NCBI GenBank assembly: GCA_050516505.1
Contig: CP191518.1
Coordinates: 3,844,001 to 3,908,000, forward strand
DNA: 64,000 nt
Direction: 5' to 3'
From: Scandinavium ludwigii_A
GTDB lineage: Bacteria; Pseudomonadota; Gammaproteobacteria; Enterobacterales; Enterobacteriaceae
Shown here: piece by piece, positions 1 to 8,779 of the stretch
Position numbering within the stretch: the first letter of the stretch is position 1
How the letters are laid out: every line of letters starts with the position of its first letter
The notes under the pieces: model-generated
Databases searched by the model: none
What the model saw: only the letters and a program-made list of their open reading frames with translations
Told to the model about the DNA's origin: nothing
Made by a program: the position numbers and the translations under genes

Positions 1-1
1 G

Positions 2-745
2 TGCAACATGGCCATTGAAATGGGTGCCAAAGCGGGCCTGGTTGCCCCGGATGACACCACCTTCAATTACGTTAAGGGCCGTCTGCACGCGCCGAAAGAA
101 CAGCATTTTGAAGATGCTGTCGCGTACTGGAAAACGCTGAACACCGACGAAGGTGCAACTTTCGACACCGTCGTCACTCTGCACGCCGAAGAGATTGCGC
201 CGCAGGTGACCTGGGGCACTAACCCGGGCCAGGTGATTTCCGTTAATGACAACGTGCCCGATCCGGCGTCGTTCGCCGATCCGGTTGAGCGCGCAAGTGC
301 TGAAAAAGCGCTGGCGTATATGGGCCTGAAACCGGGCGTGCCGCTGACCGACGTCGCTATCGACAAAGTGTTTATCGGCTCCTGCACCAACTCCCGTATC
401 GAAGATTTACGCGCAGCGGCAGAAATTGCTAAAGGTCGTAAAGTCGCGCCAGGCGTACAAGCGCTGGTGGTTCCAGGCTCTGGCCCTGTTAAAGCCCAGG
501 CGGAAGCGGAAGGTCTGGATAAGATTTTCATCGAAGCCGGTTTTGAATGGCGTTTACCAGGCTGCTCCATGTGCCTGGCGATGAACAATGACCGTCTGGA
601 GCCGGGTGAGCGCTGTGCATCAACCAGCAACCGCAACTTCGAAGGCCGTCAGGGCCGCGGCGGACGCACGCATCTGGTTAGCCCGGCGATGGCCGCAGCG
701 GCTGCCGTTACCGGCCATTTCGCCGACATCCGTAGCTTGAAATAA
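2..745 (+). CDS. leuC: 3-isopropylmalate dehydratase large subunit, 5'-truncated by window edge
   Basis: LeuC, with LeuD, isomerises 2-isopropylmalate to 3-isopropylmalate in leucine synthesis. Only the C-terminal 247 residues are present; the reading frame is open from base 2, so the gene continues leftward outside the window. The three [4Fe-4S] ligands of the aconitase family are visible: a Cys in the SCTNS motif (about bases 383-385) and a CxxC pair in the PGCSMC motif. Counting back from the stop, they fall on positions 347, 407 and 410 of the 466-residue E. coli protein. leuD follows 10 bases downstream in the same direction, as in the leuABCD operon. The identification is certain; only the upstream part is unseen. 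Confidence 0.97.
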   Translation, partial: CNMAIEMGAKAGLVAPDDTTFNYVKGRLHAPKEQHFEDAVAYWKTLNTDEGATFDTVVTLHAEEIAPQVTWGTNPGQVISVNDNVPDPASFADPVERASAEKALAYMGLKPGVPLTDVAIDKVFIGSCTNSRIEDLRAAAEIAKGRKVAPGVQALVVPGSGPVKAQAEAEGLDKIFIEAGFEWRLPGCSMCLAMNNDRLEPGERCASTSNRNFEGRQGRGGRTHLVSPAMAAAAAVTGHFADIRSLK

Positions 746-755
746 GGACACCATC

Positions 756-1361
756 ATGGCAGAGAAATTTACCCAACACACCGGCCTGGTTGTCCCTCTG
801 GATGCGGCTAACGTGGATACAGACGCAATCATCCCGAAGCAGTTTTTGCAGAAGGTCACCCGCACCGGTTTTGGCGCGCACCTGTTTAACGACTGGCGTT
901 TCCTTGATGACAAAGGTGAGCAGCCTAACCCGGAATTCGTCCTGAATTTCCCGGAATTTAAAGGGGCTTCGATCCTGCTGGCACGTGAAAACTTTGGCTG
1001 CGGTTCATCGCGCGAACACGCCCCGTGGGCGTTGACCGACTACGGTTTCAAAGTGGTGATTGCCCCAAGCTTTGCCGACATCTTTTACGGCAACAGTTTT
1101 AACAACCAACTGCTGCCGGTTACCCTGAGCGATGAGCAAGTCGATGATTTGTTTAAGCAAGTTCAGGCCAATCCAGGCATGACGTTTGAAGTTGATCTGG
1201 AAGCACTGGTGGTGAAAGCGGGTGACAAAACCTATAGCTTCACCCTTGATGCCTTCCGCCGTCACTGCATGCTGAACGGTCTGGACAGCATCGGATTGAC
1301 GCTCCAGCATGAAGCGTCAATTTCAGAGTACGAAAACAAACAGCCTGCATTTATGGCCTAA
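756..1361 (+). CDS. leuD: 3-isopropylmalate dehydratase small subunit
   Basis: The swivel-domain subunit of the cytoplasmic LeuCD isomerase. At 201 residues it equals the E. coli LeuD length. The segment FGCGSSREHAPWAL near residues 89-102 is the conserved substrate-recognition loop of the aconitase-family small subunits. A ribosome binding site (AAGGA) lies about 9 bases before the ATG. It is the last gene of the leu operon here: a REP-like hairpin follows directly, and the next gene (setA) is convergent. No oddity was seen. Confidence 0.97.
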   Translation: MAEKFTQHTGLVVPLDAANVDTDAIIPKQFLQKVTRTGFGAHLFNDWRFLDDKGEQPNPEFVLNFPEFKGASILLARENFGCGSSREHAPWALTDYGFKVVIAPSFADIFYGNSFNNQLLPVTLSDEQVDDLFKQVQANPGMTFEVDLEALVVKAGDKTYSFTLDAFRRHCMLNGLDSIGLTLQHEASISEYENKQPAFMA

Positions 1362-1367
1362 TGTGGT

Positions 1368-1393
1368 GCCCGGCAGCGCGATGCTTGCCGGGC
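1368..1393. repeat. REP-like palindrome between leuD and setA
   Basis: A perfect 8-bp inverted repeat (GCCCGGCA / TGCCGGGC) with a 10-base loop lies between two convergent genes. The GCCCGGCA arm resembles enterobacterial REP elements, and related copies occur at about 13192, 31405, 47421 and 52926. There is no T-run, so a stabilising or REP role fits better than a simple intrinsic terminator. Confidence 0.6.
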
Positions 1394-1404
1394 AACTCTC
1401 TACA

Positions 1405-2583
1405 TCAAACATCCTTCACCCGACACGTCAGCCCCAGCGTCACCACTGAAACCACCGCGATCACCCAATACACGTGCTGATGCCCCCAACTCTGCGACAC
1501 CGCGCCCTGAATCACACCCGCGAGGATCACCCCGGTTGAAATGCTGTTGGTGAACAGCGTGGTGGCAGAGCCCGCCCTGCCCGGCATCAAATCCTGGAAC
1601 CACAGCATGCCGATCCCGGCGATGATCCCAATGAATACCGCGTTAAAAAGCTGCAATATCAACAGCGCCTCGCGGCTGTGGAACAGAATCAGGCCAATAT
1701 AAAACAGCACACCCGCCGCCGTGGCGGTCACCATCATCCGCCGCTTACCAAAACGTTTAACGTAATAGCCCGCAAGGATCATCGCCGGGATCTCAAGTGC
1801 CGCCGCGGTGCCCATTAAAAAACCCGCGAGCTTATCCGGCAGGCCCAAATCGCTGCTGATCCACAGCGGCATATCAATGATGTACATGGTGTTGCAGGTC
1901 CACATCAGCGTGGAGGCCACAAACAGCATCCGTACGTTTTTATCGCCCCAGCCGCTGACCTGCGTCAACGCCACCGTTGCGGGCTGTTCAACGCGCGCTA
2001 CCGACGGCAGCGCAAACGCAATCAGGACCAGGCTCAGGATAAAAATTCCGGCGGCAATGGAGAACATCACGGTGAAGCCGTAATTGAGCGCCAGCATAAA
2101 GGCCACCGGAGGGCCGATCACCCACGCCAGCGAAAGCTGCGCACGCATCACCGAACTGAACATCACCACTTCGCGCGCCGAGCTGTCGGCGTATTCACGC
2201 GCAAGGGCAAACAGCTGCGGCATGGCGGTATTCGCCAGCGACGCCAGCAGCACGCCACAGGTGATAAGCGTCAGATAATGACGATTAAAGGCAAACAGCA
2301 GCGCGTTGCAAACCGCCATCAGGCAGCAGAACAGGATGAGTTTGCGGCGGTCGCCCTGGTTGTCCGATCGCTTCGCCAGCCCAAGGCTCACGATAATTCC
2401 GACGATGGCGTTGGCGGTATAAAACAGGCCAATCCAGAATGGCTGCGCGCCCACTTCGCGGCTGAGAAACAGGCTCAACGTCGGCATCTGTAATGCGCCC
2501 GCAATCCCCATCATAAATGCCACCAGCATGAACGCGGCGTACACCCCGTTCAGTCGTCGTGCCATCGTCATCAGCCAGAGCAT
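1405..2583 (-). CDS. setA: Sugar efflux transporter SetA (MFS)
   Basis: An inner-membrane major facilitator that exports glucose, lactose and glucose analogues. At 392 residues it equals E. coli SetA, and most of the chain can be aligned by eye to that protein. About 12 hydrophobic segments are visible. The start ATG is 30 bases downstream of the SgrS terminator, with an AAGGA site just ahead, so setA is the second gene of the sgrS-setA transcript as in E. coli. That places it in the glucose-phosphate stress response controlled by SgrR. Its 3' end is convergent with leuD. Confidence 0.96.
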   Translation of the reverse strand: MLWLMTMARRLNGVYAAFMLVAFMMGIAGALQMPTLSLFLSREVGAQPFWIGLFYTANAIVGIIVSLGLAKRSDNQGDRRKLILFCCLMAVCNALLFAFNRHYLTLITCGVLLASLANTAMPQLFALAREYADSSAREVVMFSSVMRAQLSLAWVIGPPVAFMLALNYGFTVMFSIAAGIFILSLVLIAFALPSVARVEQPATVALTQVSGWGDKNVRMLFVASTLMWTCNTMYIIDMPLWISSDLGLPDKLAGFLMGTAAALEIPAMILAGYYVKRFGKRRMMVTATAAGVLFYIGLILFHSREALLILQLFNAVFIGIIAGIGMLWFQDLMPGRAGSATTLFTNSISTGVILAGVIQGAVSQSWGHQHVYWVIAVVSVVTLGLTCRVKDV

Positions 2584-2612
2584 GAGTCATCCTTAATCGC
2601 AAAAGAGAAACG

Positions 2613-2874
2613 AAAAAAGCCAGCAGAAGCATTCTGCTGGCGGGTCTTTCAAGGCTATCGCCTGATACCAATACTCAGTCACACATGATCAAGTCAAGTC
2701 AATGAGGATCCGAAGCCGGGCATGTAACGTCCCACTGCATCAAATCTTCCAGCATTTTCAGACGCGTTCCTGCGACCAGGCGGGCCAGCCATGACGCTCC
2801 CTGCGTCGCCGAAAAATACTGTCGATAAAACTCACAAGCAGTTAGCTTCTTCATATTCATCTCCTCACTTCATC
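2613..2874 (-). ncRNA. sgrS: SgrS small regulatory RNA (also encodes SgrT)
   Basis: The Hfq-dependent RNA induced by sugar-phosphate stress, which pairs with ptsG and manXYZ mRNAs. The pairing region GTGTGACTGAGTATTGGTAT (minus strand, 2684-2665) matches the E. coli SgrS seed at 18 of 20 bases as recalled. The 3' end is a GCCAGCAGAA/TTCTGCTGGC hairpin followed by T6, the expected Hfq-binding terminator. The 5' end is set at GATGAAG, by analogy with E. coli. At about 262 nt it is longer than E. coli SgrS (227 nt), mostly because the SgrT reading frame is longer. It is divergent from sgrR and lies just upstream of setA. Confidence 0.93.
2699..2854 (-). CDS. sgrT: SgrT, inhibitor peptide of glucose PTS uptake
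   Basis: A small peptide encoded inside SgrS that blocks transport through PtsG. There are 51 codons; the C-terminal part RLKMLEDLMQWD corresponds to RLTMLEGLMQWD of E. coli SgrT (43 residues), and FYRQYFSAT corresponds to FYQHYFTAT. The N terminus carries about seven extra residues (MKKLTAC). An in-frame ATG two codons upstream (2860) abuts the GAGGAG ribosome binding site, so the ATG at 2854, six bases from that site, is preferred. The frame ends before the base-pairing region, as in E. coli. Confidence 0.88.
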   Translation of the reverse strand: MKKLTACEFYRQYFSATQGASWLARLVAGTRLKMLEDLMQWDVTCPASDPH

Positions 2875-2941
2875 GAGAATGATTATTGGCTTAATATGAG
2901 GATAAATAAATTGCTGGGTTTTCGTCAGGAGTTCCCCTTTT

Positions 2942-4597
2942 ATGTCCTCTGGTCGTCTGCAACAACAATTCATCCGTTTATGGCAATGCTGTGACGGGAA
3001 ATCCCAGAACACTACGCTCAACGAGCTGGCCGAACTGCTCAGCTGTTCGCGCCGCCATATGCGAACGTTGTTAAATACCATGGAGGACCGCGGTTGGCTG
3101 ACGTGGCAGGCCGAAGCCGGGCGTGGCAAGCGGTCCCGCCTGACGTTTCTCTATACCGGACTGGCGCTTCAGCAACAGCGGGCAGAGGACTTACTTGAGC
3201 AAGACAGAATCGATCAACTGGTGCAACTGGTGGGCGATAAAGCCACCGTACGCCAAATGCTGGTCTCACATCTGGGCCGCAGTTTCCGCCAGGGGCGACA
3301 CATCATGCGGGTGCTTTACTACCGCCCGATGCGTAATTTGCTGCCCGGCACACCGTTGCGGCGCTCGGAAACCCACATTGCACGGCAGATTTTCAGCGCA
3401 TTGACCCGTATAAATGAGGAAAATGGGGAACTGGAAGCGGATATTGCGCATCACTGGCAGCAAATTTCCCCTTTACACTGGCGTTTTTATCTTCGTCCAG
3501 GCATTCATTTTCATCACGGTCGTGAGCTGGAGATGGACGATGTGGTTCACTCCTTACAACGAATCAATGCCCTGCCACTATACGCCCACATTACCCGCAT
3601 CGAATCGCCAACGACCTGGACGCTGGATATTCACCTTTCTCGCCCCGATCTCTGGCTACCGTGGCTGCTCGGTCATATCCCGGCGATGATCCTGCCGCGC
3701 GAATGGGAAACCATGAATAACTTTTCCAGCCTGCCGGTCGGCACCGGGCCTTATGCGGTTTCGCGCAACAACCAGAACCAACTCAAAATTCACGCCTTCG
3801 ACGACTTCTTCGGCTATCGCGCGCTAATTGATGAAGTGAATGTGTGGGTACTGCCGGAAATCGGGGACGAAGTGACCTGCGGTCTGACGCTGGAAGGCTC
3901 GACCGAAGGCGAAAAAGCGGTCGAAAGCCGCCTGGAAGAAGGCTGTTATTACCTGTTGTTTGATGCCCGCAGCCAGAAAGGGGCGTCCGACGACGTTCGC
4001 CGTTGGGTCAGCCAAATACTCTCCCCTGCCAATCTGCTGTACCACGCCGACGAGCAGTATCAGGGCGACTGGTTCCCGGCTTACGGCCTGTTGCCGCGCT
4101 GGCACCATGCACGTCCAGGCAAGGGCGACAAACCCGCCGGGCTGGAAACGCTGACGCTGACCTATTATCGGGAACATCTGGAACACAAAAACATTGCGCT
4201 GATCATGAGCCGCCTGCTCGCCGAGCATCAGGTGACGCTGGAGATCCGGGAGATCGACTACGACGAATGGCATCTCGGCGAAATCCACAGCGACATGTGG
4301 CTGAACAGCGCCAACTTCACACTGCCGCTGGATTTCTCGCTGTTTGCCCACCTGTTCGAAGTGCCGCTTATTCAGCACTGCATTCCGCTGGACTGGCAGC
4401 AGGCTGCCGCTGACTGGCAGGCCGGAGAGATAAACCTGGCCAACTGGTCTCAGCAGCTGATCGCCCAACGCTCGGTGGTGCCACTCATTCACCACTGGCT
4501 GCGCATACAAGGGCAGCGAAGTATGCGTGGCCTACGCATGAACACCCTGGGCTGGTTTGACTTTAAATCGGCCTGGTTTGCCCCACCGGAGCCATAA
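2942..4597 (+). CDS. sgrR: Transcriptional activator of sgrS, SgrR
   Basis: SgrR senses sugar-phosphate accumulation and activates the divergent sgrS. At 551 residues it equals E. coli SgrR. The N-terminal ~115 residues are a winged helix-turn-helix domain (CSRRHMRTLLNTM is the recognition-helix region), followed by a solute-binding-protein-like domain (family 5) from about residue 160 to 500. No signal peptide is present, so it is cytoplasmic. The 67 bp between the sgrS 5' end and this start must hold both promoters. The stop precedes the thiB riboswitch by about 40 bases. Confidence 0.96.
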   Translation: MSSGRLQQQFIRLWQCCDGKSQNTTLNELAELLSCSRRHMRTLLNTMEDRGWLTWQAEAGRGKRSRLTFLYTGLALQQQRAEDLLEQDRIDQLVQLVGDKATVRQMLVSHLGRSFRQGRHIMRVLYYRPMRNLLPGTPLRRSETHIARQIFSALTRINEENGELEADIAHHWQQISPLHWRFYLRPGIHFHHGRELEMDDVVHSLQRINALPLYAHITRIESPTTWTLDIHLSRPDLWLPWLLGHIPAMILPREWETMNNFSSLPVGTGPYAVSRNNQNQLKIHAFDDFFGYRALIDEVNVWVLPEIGDEVTCGLTLEGSTEGEKAVESRLEEGCYYLLFDARSQKGASDDVRRWVSQILSPANLLYHADEQYQGDWFPAYGLLPRWHHARPGKGDKPAGLETLTLTYYREHLEHKNIALIMSRLLAEHQVTLEIREIDYDEWHLGEIHSDMWLNSANFTLPLDFSLFAHLFEVPLIQHCIPLDWQQAAADWQAGEINLANWSQQLIAQRSVVPLIHHWLRIQGQRSMRGLRMNTLGWFDFKSAWFAPPEP

Positions 4598-4636
4598 GGC
4601 TTTCTGAAAAGTCACAAACTCATTACAATAGCGGCG

Positions 4637-4731
4637 TTCTCAACGGGGTGCTGCATTCTGCAAAGGGTGTGCGCTGAGATAATACCCGTCGAACCTGATC
4701 CGGATAACGCCGGCGAAGGGATTTGGGGCTC
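4637..4731 (+). promoter_or_regulatory. TPP riboswitch (thi box) upstream of thiBPQ
   Basis: The thi-box consensus elements occur in order: GGGGTGC (P2 side), CTGAGA at 4674-4679, ACCC, and GAACCTGATCCGG followed by the ATAACGCCGGCG segment. These are the bulges that bind the pyrimidine and pyrophosphate of thiamine pyrophosphate. The element corresponds to the E. coli thiB leader (sroA). It is followed at 4742-4771 by a hairpin that covers the ribosome binding site, so translation-level OFF control is expected. Confidence 0.95.
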
Positions 4732-4741
4732 ACTCAAAATC

Positions 4742-4771
4742 CTTTGCCACCCCTTAATTTGAGGTGCAAAG
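4742..4771 (+). promoter_or_regulatory. Hairpin sequestering the thiB ribosome binding site
   Basis: Left arm CTTTGCCACCCC (4742-4753) can pair with right arm GAGGTGCAAAG (4761-4771), with one bulged C and one C/A mismatch. The right arm contains the GAGGTG Shine-Dalgarno sequence and touches the first base of the GTG start. The same arrangement, with a better-paired stem, is recalled for E. coli thiB. It is the likely expression platform of the upstream TPP riboswitch. Confidence 0.65.
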
Positions 4772-5754
4772 TGCTTAAAAAATTCCTGCCGTTACTGTTC
4801 CTGGCGAGCGCGCCCGTTTTCGCGAAGCCTGTTCTCACCGTTTATACCTACGATTCTTTCTCTGCCGATTGGGGTCCAGGGCCTGCGGTGAAAAAAGCCT
4901 TTGAAGCCGACTGCAACTGCGAGCTGAAATACGTGGCGCTGGAAGACGGCGTGTCGTTGCTCAACCGTCTGCGCATGGAAGGCAAAAACAGTAAAGCCGA
5001 CGTGGTACTGGGGCTCGACAACAATCTGCTCGACGCCGCCACCCAAACCGGGCTGTTCGCCAAAAGCGGGGTACCGACCGCCGGTCTTAACGTACCCGGC
5101 GGCTGGAAAAATGACACCTTCGTCCCGTTCGACTACGGCTACTTTGCGTTTGTCTACGACAAGAACAAGCTGAAGAACCCACCGAAAAGCCTGAAAGACC
5201 TGGTCGAAAGCCCGCAGAAATGGCGCGTTATCTATGAAGATCCTCGCACCAGTACGCCGGGTCTGGGTCTGCTGCTGTGGATGCAAAAAGTGTACGGCGA
5301 CAAAGCCCCTGAAGCGTGGCAGAAACTGGCCGCCAAAACCGTCACCGTCACCAAAGGCTGGAGCGAGGCTTACGGCCTGTTCCTGAAAGGCGAAAGCGAT
5401 CTGGTGCTGAGCTACACCACCTCTCCGGCGTATCACATCATCAAAGAGAAAAAAGATAACTACGCCGCCGCCAATTTTGCCGAAGGTCATTACTTGCAGG
5501 TGGAAGTCGCTGCGCGTACCGCGTCGAGTAAACAACCAGAGCTGGCGGAAAAATTCCTGAAATTCATGGTCAGCCCAGGGTTCCAGAAAGCGATCCCGAC
5601 CGGCAACTGGATGTATCCGGTCACTCAGGTCTCGCTGCCAGATGCCTTTAATGGGCTGGTGAAACCGAAAACCACGCTGGAATACACGCCGCAGCAAGTC
5701 GCCTCCGAACGCCAGAACTGGATTGCCTCATGGCAACGCGCCGTCAGCCAATAA
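4771..5754 (+). CDS. thiB: Thiamine ABC transporter periplasmic binding protein
   Basis: The periplasmic binding protein for thiamine, TMP and TPP. The GTG start at 4771 is chosen because it follows a GAGGTG site and gives 327 residues, the E. coli length; an in-frame ATG at 4723 lies inside the riboswitch and is rejected. Residues 1-18 are a signal peptide (KK, hydrophobic core, PVFA cleavage site before KP). The mature chain is a family 1 solute-binding protein and contains the DNNLLDAA and ASSKQPELAEKF segments typical of ThiB. It overlaps thiP by 25 bases and is the first gene of thiBPQ. Confidence 0.96.
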   Translation: MLKKFLPLLFLASAPVFAKPVLTVYTYDSFSADWGPGPAVKKAFEADCNCELKYVALEDGVSLLNRLRMEGKNSKADVVLGLDNNLLDAATQTGLFAKSGVPTAGLNVPGGWKNDTFVPFDYGYFAFVYDKNKLKNPPKSLKDLVESPQKWRVIYEDPRTSTPGLGLLLWMQKVYGDKAPEAWQKLAAKTVTVTKGWSEAYGLFLKGESDLVLSYTTSPAYHIIKEKKDNYAAANFAEGHYLQVEVAARTASSKQPELAEKFLKFMVSPGFQKAIPTGNWMYPVTQVSLPDAFNGLVKPKTTLEYTPQQVASERQNWIASWQRAVSQ

Positions 5755-7340
5755 TCGCCGGCTGGCTGGTGCCAGGCGCGACGGTTGCGACCTTAATGGT
5801 GGCCCTCGCGCTGGCCGCGTTTCTGGCCTTATGGTTTAACGCCCCGGCGGCAAGCTGGAGCCATTTCCTGCACGACAGCTATCTGTGGCACGTGGTCAGA
5901 TTCTCCTTCTGGCAGGCGTTTCTCTCCGCGACGCTGTCGGTCATTCCGGCCATTTTCCTCGCCCGCTCGCTGTATCGACGCCGCTTCCCGGGCCGACAAA
6001 TCCTGCTTCGCCTGTGCGCAATGACGTTAATCCTGCCGGTCTTAGTGGCGGTGTTTGGCATTCTCAGCGTTTATGGCCGACAGGGCTGGCTGGCCCAGCT
6101 GTGGCACGTCTTCGGTTGGGAATGGACATTCTCACCTTACGGCCTGCAGGGCATTCTCCTGGCGCACGTGTTCTTTAATATGCCGATGGCGACGCGTTTG
6201 TTGTTGCAGGCGCTGGAGCAAATTCCCGGCGAGCAGCGCCAGCTGGCGGCACAATTGGGGATGCGCGGCTTCACCTTTTTCCGCTTCGTTGAATGGCCGT
6301 GGATGCGGCGACAAATTCCGGCGATTGCCGCACTTATCTTCATGTTGTGCTTCGCGAGTTTCGCCACCGTGCTGTCGCTCGGTGGCGGTCCGCAGGCCAC
6401 CACCATTGAGCTCGCCATCTATCAGGCGCTCAATTTTGATTACGACCCGGGTCGCGCGGCGATGCTGGCGATCGTCCAGATGCTGTGCTGTCTGGGGTTG
6501 ATGCTGATCAGCCAACGGTTGAGCAAATCGCTGGTGCCGGGAAACACCCAGCACGTCGGCTGGCGCGATCCGGATGACAGGTTGCACAGCCGCGTGAGTG
6601 ATTTCACGCTGATCGCCCTCGCCCTGCTGCTGCTCCTGCCGCCACTGATGGCAGTGATTGCCGATGGCCTGAACCGCAGCCTGCCGCAGGTGCTGGCACA
6701 GCCGGTACTCTGGCAGGCGGTGTGGACCTCGTTGCGCATCGCGGTGGCAGCAGGTTGTCTGTGCATAACGCTGACCTTGATGCTGCTATGGAGCAGCCGT
6801 GAGCTGCACGCCAGAAAGCGCAATCTGGCCGGGCAAGCGCTGGAGCTGAGCGGAATGCTGATCCTCGCCATGCCGGGCATCGTGCTGGCGACGGGCTTCT
6901 TTTTACTGCTCAACAATAGTGTGGGCTTGCCGAGCACCGCCGACGGAATTGTGATTTTCACCAATGCGCTGATGGCTATTCCGTACGCCCTGAAGGTGCT
7001 GGAAAGCCCGATGCGCGATGCAACCGCCCGCTACAGCCTGCTGTGTCAGTCGCTCGGTATGCAAGGTTTTACCCGTTTTCGGGTGGTGGAGTGGCGCGCG
7101 CTGAAGCGCCCCATTGCCCAGGCGCTGGCGTTTGCCTGCGTGCTGTCGATTGGCGATTTTGGCGTAGTGGCGCTGTTTGGCAACGAGGATTTCCGCACCC
7201 TGCCGTTCTATCTTTATCAGCAGATTGGCGCCTATCGCAGCCAGGATGGAGCCGTAACCGCTTTTATCCTGCTGCTGCTGTGCTTCCTGCTATTCACTGT
7301 CATTGAAAAACTTCCGGGTCGTGATGCTAAAACTGAATGA
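5730..7340 (+). CDS. thiP: Thiamine ABC transporter permease
   Basis: The inner-membrane permease of the ThiBPQ importer, 536 residues as in E. coli. It is a double-length permease: two binding-protein-dependent permease domains (about residues 55-260 and 330-525), each with an EAA-type loop (EQRQLAAQLGMRGF and YSLLCQSLGMQGF) that docks onto ThiQ. About 12 hydrophobic segments are visible. The start overlaps the thiB 3' end by 25 bases and the end overlaps thiQ by 17, so translation is probably coupled across the operon. Confidence 0.96.
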   Translation: MATRRQPIIAGWLVPGATVATLMVALALAAFLALWFNAPAASWSHFLHDSYLWHVVRFSFWQAFLSATLSVIPAIFLARSLYRRRFPGRQILLRLCAMTLILPVLVAVFGILSVYGRQGWLAQLWHVFGWEWTFSPYGLQGILLAHVFFNMPMATRLLLQALEQIPGEQRQLAAQLGMRGFTFFRFVEWPWMRRQIPAIAALIFMLCFASFATVLSLGGGPQATTIELAIYQALNFDYDPGRAAMLAIVQMLCCLGLMLISQRLSKSLVPGNTQHVGWRDPDDRLHSRVSDFTLIALALLLLLPPLMAVIADGLNRSLPQVLAQPVLWQAVWTSLRIAVAAGCLCITLTLMLLWSSRELHARKRNLAGQALELSGMLILAMPGIVLATGFFLLLNNSVGLPSTADGIVIFTNALMAIPYALKVLESPMRDATARYSLLCQSLGMQGFTRFRVVEWRALKRPIAQALAFACVLSIGDFGVVALFGNEDFRTLPFYLYQQIGAYRSQDGAVTAFILLLLCFLLFTVIEKLPGRDAKTE

Positions 7341-8034
7341 TGTCACCTGGCTTTACGAGCATCTGCCGATGCGTTTTTCCCTCACCGTTAAACAAGGGGA
7401 GCACATCGCAGTGCTCGGTCCGAGCGGCGCGGGCAAGAGCACACTGCTGAACCTGATTGCCGGCTTTATCACGCCCGCCAGTGGGACGATTTTTATCGAA
7501 AATCAGCCGCATACCCACACGCCGCCCGCAAAACGTCCGGTGTCGATGCTGTTTCAGGAGAACAATCTTTTCAGCCACCTGACGGTGCGGCAGAACATCG
7601 GCCTCGGCATGCATCCGGGGCTGAAGCTGAACGCCGCGCAGCAGCATAAGCTGGATGTGATCGCTAGTCAGATGGGGATTGAATCACTGCTGGAAAGGCT
7701 GCCGGGCGAGCTGTCAGGCGGTCAACGCCAGCGTGCGGCGCTGGCCCGTTGTCTGGTGCGCGAGCAGCCGGTATTGTTGCTGGATGAACCGTTTTCAGCG
7801 CTCGATCCGGCGCTACGTCAGGAAATGCTGCAGTTAGTCAGCGACGTTTGCCGCCGCCAGCAGTTGACGCTGTTAATGGTGTCTCACAGCGTGGAGGATG
7901 CGGCGCGTATCGCCTCGCGTTCACTGGTGATTGCCGACGGACGCATTGCCTGGGACGGTGCCACCGAAGCGTTGCTCAGCGGCAACGCCAGCGCATCGCA
8001 TCTGTTGGGGATCAGCGGCTCACAACCTTCCTGA
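7324..8034 (+). CDS. thiQ: Thiamine ABC transporter ATP-binding protein
   Basis: The ATPase that drives thiamine import. It has 236 residues from the ATG at 7324 (E. coli: 232). An upstream in-frame ATG at 7303 lies further inside thiP and is not used in homologues. Walker A GPSGAGKST is at residues 32-40, the signature LSGGQ at 130-134, Walker B LLLDEP at 151-156, and the switch-His segment VSHSVEDA near 185. The last 23 bases overlap the convergent 3' end of yabI. Confidence 0.95.
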   Translation: MLKLNDVTWLYEHLPMRFSLTVKQGEHIAVLGPSGAGKSTLLNLIAGFITPASGTIFIENQPHTHTPPAKRPVSMLFQENNLFSHLTVRQNIGLGMHPGLKLNAAQQHKLDVIASQMGIESLLERLPGELSGGQRQRAALARCLVREQPVLLLDEPFSALDPALRQEMLQLVSDVCRRQQLTLLMVSHSVEDAARIASRSLVIADGRIAWDGATEALLSGNASASHLLGISGSQPS

Positions 8035-8779
8035 GAATATCGATATACACCGGCATCAGCGGGTGTTGACACAAAACGTACAGCGATATCAGGGTCAGAA
8101 CCGACATCACCGGCGTCAGCCATAACAGCCTGCGGCGCGGCAAAAAGCGTGTCAGGCGATCACTACCTGATCGACCCGCGCGCCACAAACGCCAGCCCAG
8201 CCACGCCGTCAGCCACAGTACACCTGCTGCCAGTAACAACAACCACTTGAAACTCCCGCTCTGCGCATCGGCAGGAATGTCGATCGCTGCCCCGGCAAGA
8301 ATACCCGGCAGGAAATAGACCGGCGGCCAGAAGAGGCAGCCGATGATATTAGGAATGATAAATTTGGATACCGGCAGGTCGAGCATCCCGGCGACCATAG
8401 GCACCAGCGGGCGCGTCGGGCCGATAAAGCGACCAATTAGAATGGTCATCATGCTGTGCTGATGCAGCGCGTGTTCGGTTTTATCCAGCAACGCTTTGTT
8501 CTTTTTCATGAACGACCAGCGGTGCAGCGGCTTTTTAAAACGCCACCCGAGCCAGAAAGAGATCCAGTCCCCGAGCAGGCAGCCGATGATCCCCGCCAGC
8601 CACGCCTGCCAGAAATTCACTTCTCCGCTGCCGATCAGTGCTCCCAGCGCCGACATCATAATGGTGCCAGGCAGGATCAACCCCACCAGTGCCAGCGACT
8701 CGAGAAATGCGACCATCGCGACCGCAATCAATGAATACATCACCGACTGCGTAATGAAATGTTCCAGCAATGCTTGCAT
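8012..8779 (-). CDS. yabI: DedA-family inner membrane protein YabI
   Basis: DedA/SNARE-associated-family membrane protein, 255 residues (E. coli YabI 254). The family is linked to membrane homeostasis and lipid-carrier flipping; the exact substrate of YabI is not known. The conserved segment GRFIGPTRPLVPMVAGML near residues 116-133 is the family hallmark, with an acidic GDWISFW stretch earlier. Four to six hydrophobic segments are visible. It is convergent with thiQ and overlaps it by 23 bases, and it stands alone as in E. coli. Confidence 0.93.
   Translation of the reverse strand: MQALLEHFITQSVMYSLIAVAMVAFLESLALVGLILPGTIMMSALGALIGSGEVNFWQAWLAGIIGCLLGDWISFWLGWRFKKPLHRWSFMKKNKALLDKTEHALHQHSMMTILIGRFIGPTRPLVPMVAGMLDLPVSKFIIPNIIGCLFWPPVYFLPGILAGAAIDIPADAQSGSFKWLLLLAAGVLWLTAWLGWRLWRAGRSGSDRLTRFLPRRRLLWLTPVMSVLTLISLYVLCQHPLMPVYIDILRKVVSR

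Noticed and set aside
4792..5697. A 301-codon open frame on the minus strand opposite thiB
   Set aside because: thiB has a riboswitch, signal peptide and clear homology on the plus strand; the antisense product is Arg/Phe/Gly-rich without recognisable motifs.
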